This document shows, piece after piece, positions 6,856 through 13,913 of a stretch of 15,794 bases of DNA (position 1 is its first letter; the number at the start of each line of letters is the position of its first letter). Source of the DNA: UMGS1124 sp045613165. GTDB lineage: Bacteria > Bacillota_I > Bacilli_A > RF39 > UBA660. The DNA lies in NCBI GenBank assembly GCA_045613165.1, contig JAZLAK010000128.1, positions 1 to 15,794 of the forward strand. The letters run 5' to 3'. The position numbers and the translations under genes are program-made. The notes beneath the pieces were generated by a model, which did no database searches, was not told where the DNA came from, and was given only the letters and a program-made list of their open reading frames with translations.

Positions 6856-7088
6856 AGCGTTAGGACTGATGTCTACTATTTATACTTGTGTTCTATCTTT
6901 CTTAATCTTTCTATTGAGGGGTTTTGATAAGTAGTGCGGAGGTGTTTATAGTTTTGTTAGAAGTAATTTTAACAATATTAAAAAGTCTACTTAGTAGACA
7001 AAATAAAAAGACATCTACAAATATAGTTACAAAAATAACTGTTGTAAATGTCTATTCGAAACATAAGTAGGCATTTAGTCCTAACGCT
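6856..7088 (+). ncRNA. structured RNA gene, copy C (diverged member of the same family)
   Basis: A 233-nt element with a perfect 12-bp terminal stem P1 (AGCGTTAGGACT at 6856-6867 with AGTCCTAACGCT at 7077-7088). P1 is unrelated in sequence to P1 of A and B. P2 (GATGTCTACT 6868-6877 with AGTAGGCATT 7066-7075) is fully paired with wobble pairs. P3 (7009-7020 with 7042-7053, 11 of 12 paired) carries an inner 5-bp helix with a CAAAAA loop. An extra hairpin, GTCTAC-TTA-GTAGAC, sits at 6985-6999. AGGGGTTTTG at 6917-6926 matches AAGGGTTTTG of A and B, preceded by a similar TTAATCYTYCTA. The spacer up to thiI has no clear GC-rich terminator, only an AT-only inverted repeat (7126-7154). Confidence 0.68.
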
Positions 7089-7161
7089 CTACTAAATTAA
7101 TTATATCAAATATTTATTATAAATCAATAAAATAAAAGTTCTAGTAATTTTATTATAATTT

Positions 7162-7170
7162 TGTTATTAT
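7162..7170 (+). promoter_or_regulatory. possible extended -10 for thiI
   Basis: TGTTATTAT gives an extended -10 about 21 bases before the thiI start. No good -35 hexamer is found at 16-18 bp upstream. Read-through from RNA gene C is an alternative source of thiI transcripts. Confidence 0.3.
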
Positions 7171-7191
7171 ATAGTTGTTTTGGAGGTACTT

Positions 7192-8376
7192 ATGGAGAAA
7201 ATAATAATTATTAAGTATGGTGAATTAACAACAAAAAAAGATAATATAAATTATTTTTTATCTTGTTTGAAAGATAATATACGTAGTTTTATTGGTGATG
7301 ATGCTAGTATTAAGTTTGATAGAGGAAGAATGTTTATTACTAGTGAAGAAGATAAGTATGAGGATATTTTAAATAAATTAAAATGTGTTTTTGGTATACA
7401 TGAAATTAATTTAGGTTATAAATTAGATAGTAATGATATTGAAACAATTGAAAATAGTTTAAAAGAATTAATTCAAGATAAGAGTTTTAATACATTTAAA
7501 GTTGAAACTAAGAGAAGTTATAAAAACTATCCTATGAATAGTATGGAAGTTAGTAAATACTTAGGTGGAGTAGTTTTAAAAAATAAGAAGACTATTAGCG
7601 TTGATGTTCATAATCCAGAAGTTGTTATAAATATAGAAATAAGAGATGGAAGTTCTTATATATATTTTGATAAAACAGAGGGAATAGGTGGATATCCTGT
7701 AGGTAGTTTAGGTAAAGGAATGTTAATGCTTAGTGGTGGTATAGATAGTCCAGTTGCTGGATATCTTGCTTTAAAACGTGGTGTTAGAATAGAAGGAGTT
7801 TATTTTGAAAGTCCACCTCATACTAGTGAAGCTGCTAAAAATAAAGTAATGGAGTTAACTCGTAAACTAACTAACTATTCTGGATATGTTAAACTTCATG
7901 TAGTAAACTTTACTAATATTCAAGAAACTATATATAAAAATATTCCTCATGAATATTTGATTACAATTATGAGAAGAATGATGTATAGAATTAGTGAAAG
8001 ATTATCAAAAAGAAATAATTGTAAAGTAATTATAAATGGAGAAAGTATAGGACAAGTAGCTAGTCAAACTTTAACTAGTATGGCTAGTATAAATAGTGTA
8101 ACTAATATGCCGGTTATAAGACCTGTTGCTTGTTTAGATAAATTAGAAATTATAGATATTGCAAAAAGAATAGATACATATGAAACAAGTATTTTACCTT
8201 ATGAAGATTGTTGTACTATATTTGTTCCTGAACATCCTGTAATTAATCCTACTATAGAAAAGTGTTTAGAATATGAAAAATTAATAGATGTTGATAGTTT
8301 GTTAAAAGAAGCTATAGATAATACTGAAACTATAAGAATTGAAAATAAAGTAAATGATTTTGAAGATGTATTATAG
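7192..8376 (+). CDS. thiI: tRNA 4-thiouridine synthetase ThiI
   Basis: ThiI adenylates U8 of tRNA and inserts sulfur to form 4-thiouridine; in some bacteria it also serves thiazole synthesis. The 394-residue product has an N-terminal ferredoxin-like part (MEKIIIIKYGELTTKKDN), a THUMP domain (about 60-170) and a PP-loop ATPase domain with SGGIDSP at 181-187. MNSVTNMPVIRP-like and YEDCCTIFVPEHP segments follow; Cys340/Cys341 include the position of the sulfur-relay Cys in the AANH domain. There is no C-terminal rhodanese domain, so it is the short Bacillus-type form that takes sulfur from a dedicated cysteine desulfurase. No such gene is adjacent here. The start at 7192 follows GGAGG by 5 bases; an in-frame TTG at 7180 overlaps that site and is rejected. 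It contains no Trp. Confidence 0.96.
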   Translation: MEKIIIIKYGELTTKKDNINYFLSCLKDNIRSFIGDDASIKFDRGRMFITSEEDKYEDILNKLKCVFGIHEINLGYKLDSNDIETIENSLKELIQDKSFNTFKVETKRSYKNYPMNSMEVSKYLGGVVLKNKKTISVDVHNPEVVINIEIRDGSSYIYFDKTEGIGGYPVGSLGKGMLMLSGGIDSPVAGYLALKRGVRIEGVYFESPPHTSEAAKNKVMELTRKLTNYSGYVKLHVVNFTNIQETIYKNIPHEYLITIMRRMMYRISERLSKRNNCKVIINGESIGQVASQTLTSMASINSVTNMPVIRPVACLDKLEIIDIAKRIDTYETSILPYEDCCTIFVPEHPVINPTIEKCLEYEKLIDVDSLLKEAIDNTETIRIENKVNDFEDVL

Positions 8377-8411
8377 TTAATAAATAGTTCCATAATAATA
8401 ATGGTGATATT

Positions 8412-8579
8412 ATGGAATTAGAGAAGAAAATTAATACTAAGTTTAGTAATTTAAATCCAACTTGTATAAAAGATAATAATATGAATTGCGTTAATATATT
8501 TGATACAAGTTTAGGCAATAAAAAAATTTTCGATGATGGATTTAAAAGTATTACTAAGTTTAAGAGAAATTTTAAATAG
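8412..8579 (+). CDS. 55-residue hypothetical protein between thiI and ackA
   Basis: ATG at 8412 opens 55 codons ending in TAG at 8577-8579. A weak ribosome binding site (GGTGAT) lies 4-6 bases upstream. The product is basic and Asn/Lys-rich, starts MELEKKINTKFSNLNP, has two Cys (residues 18 and 26), and has no membrane segment. The frame begins 35 bases after thiI and its stop lies at the base of an intrinsic terminator, which is the arrangement of a real last gene of an operon. I do not recognise it. It could also be a decayed remnant of a longer gene. Confidence 0.5.
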   Translation: MELEKKINTKFSNLNPTCIKDNNMNCVNIFDTSLGNKKIFDDGFKSITKFKRNFK

Positions 8580-8605
8580 AGAAATAATTTTTATCTCTCT
8601 TTTTT
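8578..8605 (+). terminator. intrinsic terminator of the thiI operon
   Basis: AGAGA (8578-8582) pairs with TCTCT (8594-8598), extended inward by TAA/TTA with a two-A bulge and followed by CTTTTTT. The stop of the 55-codon gene overlaps the stem. Confidence 0.75.
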
Positions 8606-8607
8606 AA

Positions 8608-8636
8608 TTGTTTTTGCTTAATATTTAATGTATAAT
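8608..8636 (+). promoter_or_regulatory. sigma-A promoter of ackA-nrnA
   Basis: TTGTTT (8608-8613), 17 bp, TATAAT (8631-8636). The start near 8643 leaves an 18-base leader with the AGAAGGAG ribosome binding site. Confidence 0.7.
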
Positions 8637-8660
8637 ACTTTTTAGAAGGAGCGATATTTT

Positions 8661-9857
8661 ATGAAAATATTAAGTGTTAATGCAGGTAGTTCTTCATTAA
8701 AATTCACATTATTTGAAATGCCTGCTGGTATTGAATTAATTGGGGGCTATTTTGAAAAGATTGGTTTAGAAGATAGTTTTTATTCTATAAAAATGAATGG
8801 AGAAAAAACTAAAAAGAGTGCTAAAGTTAGCAATCATGCTGATGCTGTTAAAATTTTAATTGATGAATTAATTGATAATAAAGTTATTACTTCATTAGAA
8901 GAATTAGATGGTGTTGGTCATAGATTAGTTCACGGTGGTGAAAAATATACTGATTCAGTAGTTATTAATGAAGATGTTATTAATACAGTGACTGAGTTAA
9001 TACCTTTAGCACCATTACATAATCCAGCTAATCTAACTGGTGTTAAGGCGTTTATGGATGTTTTAAAAGCTACTCCAAATGTTGGTGTATTTGATACTGC
9101 ATTCCATCAAACTATGAGTAAAGAACAATATTTATATGGGGTACCTTATAGTTGGTATGAAAATTATAAAGTGCGTAAATATGGGTTCCATGGAACTAGT
9201 CATAAGTTTATAACTAAGACAATGAAAGAAAAGTTAGGTAAAGATGACGTCAATTTAATTATTTGTCATATTGGATCTGGTGGTTCATTATGTGCAGTTA
9301 AAGATGGTAAGAGTTTTGATACTACAATGGGATTTACTCCTAATGCTGGTATAATGATGGGAACTCGTTCTGGAGATATCGATTATTCATTAATACCTTA
9401 TGTAATGAAAGAGTCTGGAATGAATTTAACTGAAGTGGATAATATGTTAAATAAACAAAGTGGATTACTTGGAGTTAGTGGTGTTAGTAGTGATTCAAGA
9501 GATATTGAAGAAGCTATTAAAGAAGGTAATGAAGGTGCAATATTAGCTAATGAAATGTATGTTAATAAAATTGCTAAATATGTTGCTGAATATTATGTTG
9601 AATTAGGTGGAAAAGTTGATGCATTAGTTCTTACTGCTGGTTTAGGAGAAAATGCAATAGAATTTAGAGAAAATTTATTAACTAGATTAGAATGTTTAGG
9701 AATTAAATTAGATAAAGAAGTTAACAATACTATTGCAGGATTTAAGAGTGTTCAAACTGGTATAATTAGTACTAATGATTCAATTGTTCCTGTATATGTA
9801 GTTCCTACTAATGAAGAATTGATGATAGCAACTGATACATATGAATTAATAAAATAG
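8661..9857 (+). CDS. ackA: Acetate kinase
   Basis: Acetate kinase interconverts acetyl phosphate plus ADP with acetate plus ATP, a main ATP source in fermentative Firmicutes. The 398-residue product has family-typical length and motifs: NAGSSSLKF at residues 7-15, HRLVHGGEKY, GVFDTAFHQTM, KYGFHGTSHKF, CHIGSGGSLCAV, DTTMGFTPNAGIMMGTRSGDID, and LTAGLGENA near the C terminus. The ribosome binding site AGAAGGAG is 8-9 bases upstream. Phosphotransacetylase, its usual partner, is not adjacent. nrnA follows 13 bases later and is probably co-transcribed. Trp occurs once. Confidence 0.98.
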   Translation: MKILSVNAGSSSLKFTLFEMPAGIELIGGYFEKIGLEDSFYSIKMNGEKTKKSAKVSNHADAVKILIDELIDNKVITSLEELDGVGHRLVHGGEKYTDSVVINEDVINTVTELIPLAPLHNPANLTGVKAFMDVLKATPNVGVFDTAFHQTMSKEQYLYGVPYSWYENYKVRKYGFHGTSHKFITKTMKEKLGKDDVNLIICHIGSGGSLCAVKDGKSFDTTMGFTPNAGIMMGTRSGDIDYSLIPYVMKESGMNLTEVDNMLNKQSGLLGVSGVSSDSRDIEEAIKEGNEGAILANEMYVNKIAKYVAEYYVELGGKVDALVLTAGLGENAIEFRENLLTRLECLGIKLDKEVNNTIAGFKSVQTGIISTNDSIVPVYVVPTNEELMIATDTYELIK

Positions 9858-9870
9858 AAGAGGGAAAATT

Positions 9871-10836
9871 ATGAACATTGTAATGAAACAAATAATAAGA
9901 AAGATAAAGGAATATGATAATATTGTTATTGCTAGACATATAGGTCCAGATCCTGATGCTTTAGCAAGTGAGATTGCTTTAAGAGATTCTATTAAATTAA
10001 CTTTTCCTAAAAAAAATGTTTATGCTGTAGGAAATTCAGTTTCTAAGTTTAGATATTTTGGAGAATTAGATAGAATAGATGATAGAAATTTAGAGAAACC
10101 TTTACTTATTATTTTAGATGTTCCAAATAAATCTAGAATTGATGGAATAAATTATGATGTTTATGATTATGTTATAAGAATTGATCACCATCCTAATGTA
10201 GAAGATGTTGCTAATTTAGAGTTAGTTAATGATTCTGCTAGTAGTACTTGTGAACTAATTACTGAATTAATTATAAATACTAAATTAAAAATGAATGAAA
10301 AAATTGCTTCGAACTTATTTTTAGGTATAGTAGCTGATAGTGATAGATTTTTACTTTCATATACTACGCCAAATACATTTAAGATAGTAACTATGTTAAT
10401 TGAAGAATATAAATTAGATATTGCAAAATTATATGATAATTTGTATGAGAGACCATTAAATGAAGTTAAGTTTCAATCTTATATAACTTTAAATATGATT
10501 GTTACTGAAAATAATTTTGGGTATATTAAATTAGATAGAAAAATAATGGATGAGTTTGGAGTAGATTCTTCAGCTGCTAGTAATATGGTAAATAATTTTA
10601 ATTTTATAAAAGAATTATATTGTTGGGCTTTTAGTAGTTATGATGAGAAAAATGATATTTATAAAATTAATATTAGAAGTCGTGGCCCTGTTATAAATAC
10701 TGTTGCAAGTAAATATAATGGTGGTGGACATATATTTGCAAGTGGTGCTAGAATAAAAGATGAGATTGATGTTGATAATTTATTTAAAGAATTAGATGAA
10801 ACAACAAAAGAATATAAAGATAGTTTAAAAGGATAA
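9871..10836 (+). CDS. nrnA: NrnA-type DHH phosphoesterase (nanoRNase / pAp phosphatase)
   Basis: Bacillus-type NrnA degrades very short RNAs and dephosphorylates pAp; related members hydrolyse c-di-AMP or pApA. The 321-residue product shows the DHH/DHHA1 layout: ARHIGPDPDA with His23, Asp27 and Asp29, ILDVPN with Asp83, the DHH signature at 105-107, GIVADSDRF with Asp156, and near the C terminus the DHHA1 motif NGGGHIFASGA. There is no membrane segment, so it is a stand-alone cytoplasmic enzyme rather than GdpP. The ribosome binding site GAGGG lies 6 bases before the ATG. It is the second gene after ackA, and a terminator overlaps its stop codon. Substrate preference cannot be read from sequence; nanoRNase is favoured by length and general similarity. 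Confidence 0.92.
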   Translation: MNIVMKQIIRKIKEYDNIVIARHIGPDPDALASEIALRDSIKLTFPKKNVYAVGNSVSKFRYFGELDRIDDRNLEKPLLIILDVPNKSRIDGINYDVYDYVIRIDHHPNVEDVANLELVNDSASSTCELITELIINTKLKMNEKIASNLFLGIVADSDRFLLSYTTPNTFKIVTMLIEEYKLDIAKLYDNLYERPLNEVKFQSYITLNMIVTENNFGYIKLDRKIMDEFGVDSSAASNMVNNFNFIKELYCWAFSSYDEKNDIYKINIRSRGPVINTVASKYNGGGHIFASGARIKDEIDVDNLFKELDETTKEYKDSLKG

Positions 10837-10857
10837 TCGTTAGGTTATTCTTTTTTT
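10829..10857 (+). terminator. intrinsic terminator of ackA-nrnA
   Basis: AAGGATAATC (10829-10838) pairs with GGTTATTCTT (10843-10852) around loop GTTA, with G-U pairs, followed by T to 10857. The nrnA stop codon is inside the stem. Confidence 0.88.
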
Positions 10858-10925
10858 AGTGATAATAATTCTATAATAAAATTGTAAAATTTATTATACT
10901 TCTTTTTTAATGTGGGAAAATATAC

Positions 10926-10931
10926 TATAAT
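10926..10931 (+). promoter_or_regulatory. candidate -10 box for polA
   Basis: TATAAT lies 16 bases before the polA ATG and is not matched by a recognisable -35. A start at the usual distance would leave only about 10 leader bases, overlapping the AGGTGG ribosome binding site. Other TATAAT-like words in the spacer 10858-10925 are equally plausible. Confidence 0.3.
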
Positions 10932-10947
10932 ATTATTAGGTGGTTAA

Positions 10948-13506
10948 ATGAAAAGAATAGTACTTATAGATGGTAATAATTTAATGTTTAGAAGTTTTTA
11001 TGCTACTGCTTATACAGGTAATTTAATGAAAAATAGTAAAGGTTTTTATACTAATGCTTTATATGGATTTGTTAGTATGATAAATAAAATTATAGAAGAA
11101 GAAAAACCTGAATATATGGCTGTTGCATTTGATATAGGTAAAAATTTTAGAAAAGATTTATATACTGAATATAAAGATGGTAGAAAACCAACTCCTGATG
11201 AATTAAAAATGCAAATGCCTGTTGCGAGAAAAATACTAGATGCTATGGGTATAAAATATTATGAAGTTGAAAATTATGAAGCTGATGATATAATTGGGAC
11301 TTTATCTTATAGAGCGTTAGTTGATCCTGAGTATGTTGCAACTGTTATAAGTAGTGATAAAGATTTGTTACAATTAATAAATGAACAAGTAGAAGTTAAA
11401 TTATTAAAATCTAAGGATTATATAAGATATAATAAAGAGACATTTATTCAAGATTATGGATTCGATCCTATTAGGATAATAGATTTAAAAGCTTTAATGG
11501 GAGATGCTAGTGATAATATTCCTGGAGTAAAAGGAATAGGTGAAAAAACTGCTATTAAATTAATTCGAGAATATGAAACTATAGAAAATTTATATGAAAA
11601 TATAGATAATATTAAAGGTAAATTAAAAGAAAAATTAATTGATGATAAAGACAATGCTTTTTTCTCTAAGAAGATAGCAACTATATATTTGAGTGTTCCA
11701 ATATTGGATGATTTTGATGCTATGAAATATAATGGAGAAGATATAGATAAATTAACTAATATTTTTGAAGAATTAGAATTTTATAGTTTTATGAAAAAAT
11801 TTGTTAAAAAAACATTAGATATTAACAATAACATTGAATTTAAAACTTTAGAAAATGTTAATGATATAAATAACGAAAATGTTATTAGTTATTATATAGA
11901 AAGTGATAAAATTAATTATCATTATGGAAATATTCTTGGTATGGGTTTGTATGATGGTAATAATTTATATTTTGTTAAGCCTGATATGGTTAGTGAAGTT
12001 TTAGAATATATAAAAGATTCGGTTAAATATACTTTTGATTTAAAAAAGAATAATTGCTTAATTGGTAATATAATAGAAAATACTATTTATGATCATATGG
12101 TAGTTGCTGATTTGTTAAATTATAACTTTAAAGAAGATTTAGGAATACTTATGAAGAATGATGGCGTAAGTATTGATGAATATAGTGTATTTTTAAAAAC
12201 TCAAGAAAATTTAGAATTTAATATTGTTAGTAAAGCGAAATATATTTATGATGTAAGAGATGAATATATTAAGAAATTAAAATTAGAAAATATGTATGAT
12301 TTATTTGTCGATGTTGAAATGCCTTTAGTAAATACTTTAACTAGAATGGAATTGAATGGTATTAAAGTTGATAAAGAAATATTACATAATATGGGTGAAG
12401 AATTATCGGTTAAAATAGAAGAATTAAAAACTGATATTTATACCTTTGCTGGAGAAGAATTTAATATAGCAAGTCCTAAACAATTAGGAAATATATTGTT
12501 TGAAAAGTTAGGTTTGAAACATGGCAAAAAAATAAGAAGTGGTTATTCTACTGATAGTAAAGCATTAGAGAAAATTATGGGTGATCATCCGATTGTTCCT
12601 TTAATTGTTGAATATAGAAATTTAACTAAGATATATGGTACTTATATTGAAGGTTTATCTAACTATATTATGGAAGATGGTAAGATACATACTATTTATA
12701 AGCAAACTCTGACTAGAACTGGTAGACTTTCTAGTGTTGAGCCAAATTTACAAAATATACCTGCTAGAGATGAGTTAGGGAAAATGGTTAGAAAAGCTTT
12801 TATTCCAACTAATGATATTTTCTTGAGTGCTGATTATTCTCAAATAGAATTAAGAATTTTAGCTCATATAAGTGATTCTAAAGATTTAATAGACGCTTAC
12901 ATTAATGGAGAAGATATACATACTAAGGTTGCTAGTGATATATTTGCTGTTCCAAAGAGTGACGTTACTAAAGAAATGCGTAGTGCTGCTAAAGCTGTAA
13001 TATTTGGAATAGTTTATGGTATAAGTGGATTCGGTTTAGGAGAAAATATTGGTTTAAGTACTAAGGATGCGAAACTATTTATTGATAAGTATTACGAATT
13101 ATATCCTGGTGTTAAAAAATATATGGATAATATAGTACATGAAGCTTATATGGATGGTAGTGTAAGAACTTTATTTGATAGAAAAAGAGTTATAGATGAA
13201 TTAAATAGTAGTAATTATATGGTGAGAATGAGTGGGGAAAGAATAGCTCTTAATACTCCAATACAAGGAACTAGTGCCGATATAATAAAAATGGCTATGG
13301 TTAAAATAGATGAAGAATTTATTAAGCGTGGTATAAAGAGTAAAATGTTATTACAAATTCATGACGAATTAGTATTTGATATAATTGATAGTGAAAAAGA
13401 AGAGGTAACTAACTTAGTAATGGGTATTATGAAAAATATAGTTAGTTTAAAAGTTCCGTTAGAAGTAAGTTGTGATTATGGAACTGATTTATACGAAACA
13501 AAATAA
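10948..13506 (+). CDS. polA: DNA polymerase I
   Basis: PolA processes Okazaki fragments and fills gaps in repair. The 852-residue product has an N-terminal 5' nuclease (VLIDGNNLMFRSFYA, YEADDIIGTL, VISSDKDLLQL, LMGDASDNIPGVKGIGEKTA), a middle 3'-5' exonuclease-like region (about 300-460), and a C-terminal polymerase domain. Motif A is DYSQIELR at 629-636, motif B has Arg678, Lys682 and Tyr690, and motif C is HDE at 805-807. The middle region lacks the DxE of exo motif I (YYIESD stands there), so proofreading is probably lost, as in several Bacillus and Thermus enzymes. In motif B the usual Asn before FG is Ile685 (KAVIFG). The ribosome binding site AGGTGG precedes the ATG. It is monocistronic, between two terminators. 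No Trp in 852 codons. Confidence 0.97.
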   Translation: MKRIVLIDGNNLMFRSFYATAYTGNLMKNSKGFYTNALYGFVSMINKIIEEEKPEYMAVAFDIGKNFRKDLYTEYKDGRKPTPDELKMQMPVARKILDAMGIKYYEVENYEADDIIGTLSYRALVDPEYVATVISSDKDLLQLINEQVEVKLLKSKDYIRYNKETFIQDYGFDPIRIIDLKALMGDASDNIPGVKGIGEKTAIKLIREYETIENLYENIDNIKGKLKEKLIDDKDNAFFSKKIATIYLSVPILDDFDAMKYNGEDIDKLTNIFEELEFYSFMKKFVKKTLDINNNIEFKTLENVNDINNENVISYYIESDKINYHYGNILGMGLYDGNNLYFVKPDMVSEVLEYIKDSVKYTFDLKKNNCLIGNIIENTIYDHMVVADLLNYNFKEDLGILMKNDGVSIDEYSVFLKTQENLEFNIVSKAKYIYDVRDEYIKKLKLENMYDLFVDVEMPLVNTLTRMELNGIKVDKEILHNMGEELSVKIEELKTDIYTFAGEEFNIASPKQLGNILFEKLGLKHGKKIRSGYSTDSKALEKIMGDHPIVPLIVEYRNLTKIYGTYIEGLSNYIMEDGKIHTIYKQTLTRTGRLSSVEPNLQNIPARDELGKMVRKAFIPTNDIFLSADYSQIELRILAHISDSKDLIDAYINGEDIHTKVASDIFAVPKSDVTKEMRSAAKAVIFGIVYGISGFGLGENIGLSTKDAKLFIDKYYELYPGVKKYMDNIVHEAYMDGSVRTLFDRKRVIDELNSSNYMVRMSGERIALNTPIQGTSADIIKMAMVKIDEEFIKRGIKSKMLLQIHDELVFDIIDSEKEEVTNLVMGIMKNIVSLKVPLEVSCDYGTDLYETK

Positions 13507-13531
13507 AAGATAGTTTTTTCTATCTTTTTTT
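13505..13531 (+). terminator. intrinsic terminator of polA
   Basis: AAAAGATAG (13505-13513) pairs with CTATCTTTT (13520-13528) around six T, and the T run extends to 13531. It abuts the polA stop and is followed at once by the conserved upstream region of RNA gene B. Confidence 0.9.
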
Positions 13532-13540
13532 GTAATGTTT

Positions 13541-13579
13541 TGTCGATTGATTTGAAATAAATATTTATTAATATATAAT
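13541..13579 (+). promoter_or_regulatory. promoter of RNA gene B with TGTCGA box
   Basis: TGTCGA (13541-13546), 5 bp, TTGAAA (13552-13557), 16 bp, TATAAT (13574-13579), then 8 bp to the first base of RNA B. Spacing is identical to copy A. Confidence 0.75.
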
Positions 13580-13587
13580 AACTTCTC

Positions 13588-13800
13588 GAACATTCAATTA
13601 GTTAATGTCTGCCTCATACTTAAAAAGTAGAAAGAGGTTTGATAAATGAGTATAAAGAGTTTTTTGTTAAAATTTCTTGATAGACTTATTATCATTTTAT
13701 CTTTAATCCTCCTACAAGGGTTTTGGAGATAAAAAAATGACATTAACCGGAGGTTAATGTCTTACCCATAAGGTAGGCATTCAACTGAGATTGAATGTTC
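13588..13800 (+). ncRNA. structured RNA gene, copy B
   Basis: P1 pairs GAACATTCAAT (13588-13598) with ATTGAATGTTC (13790-13800). P2 pairs TTAATGTCTGCC (13602-13613) with GGTAGGCATT-c-AA, completely apart from one bulge and including two G-U pairs; the same helix in copy A carries two mismatches. P3 is GACATTAACC, loop GGA, GGTTAATGTC (13739-13761). The core 13611-13749 differs from copy A in one base, whereas loops and the P2-P3 junction have changed and a 2-nt deletion lies before the closing stem. The terminator at 13821-13853 would give a primary transcript of about 266 nt. It lies directly upstream of the RNase J gene. Confidence 0.74.
13646..13732 (+). CDS. possible 28-residue hydrophobic peptide inside RNA B
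   Basis: Same frame as in copy A: AAAGAGG, 8 bases, ATG, 28 codons, TAA. The single coding difference (codon 8, ATA in A, TTA here) changes Ile to Leu and keeps the hydrophobic character. The stop is followed by GGAG-dependent ATG at 13737, which opens only six codons running into hairpin P3. It may be a real membrane peptide or a by-product of RNA conservation. Confidence 0.3.
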   Translation: MSIKSFLLKFLDRLIIILSLILLQGFWR

Positions 13801-13820
13801 TACTAACTAAATATTATCAA

Positions 13821-13853
13821 AGAAGGGTTGTATTGTCAAATCTTCTTTTTTTT
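13821..13853 (+). terminator. terminator of RNA gene B
   Basis: AGAAGGGTTG (13821-13830) pairs with CAAATCTTCT (13837-13846) with one mismatch around a 6-nt loop, followed by T to 13853. The same bases carry the -35 and spacer of the RNase J promoter, so termination of RNA B and initiation of the next gene share DNA. Confidence 0.72.
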
Positions 13854-13861
13854 GTTATAAT
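13833..13861 (+). promoter_or_regulatory. promoter of the RNase J gene
   Basis: TTGTCA (13833-13838), 17 bp, TATAAT (13856-13861), with TGT before the -10 (extended). Start near 13868 gives a leader of about 46 bases to the ATG at 13914. Confidence 0.65.
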
Positions 13862-13913
13862 CAATATGCCTTTTAAAACTTTTATAATTATTTTTTTAGA
13901 AAGAAGAGATTTT

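Noticed and set aside
6728..6856. N-terminal extension of the minus-strand membrane protein
   Set aside because: No ribosome binding site at 6856, and the extension overlaps the promoter and first base of RNA gene C; AGGTGATAG before the ATG at 6727 is a better start.
6954..7070. 38-codon TTG-started frame in RNA C after GCGGAGG
   Set aside because: It runs through hairpin P3 into P2, has no counterpart in A or B and uses a non-ATG start at a long spacing; more likely chance.
6856..7088. Integron attC site or transposon (MITE) reading of the inverted-repeat ends
   Set aside because: The repeat ends have the opposite orientation to attC core sites, no target-site duplications flank any copy, and the conserved promoter lies outside the repeats.
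13791..13913. 41-codon N-terminal extension of the RNase J protein
   Set aside because: It begins in the 3' arm of RNA B and crosses a terminator and the promoter; the family start motif follows the ATG at 13914.
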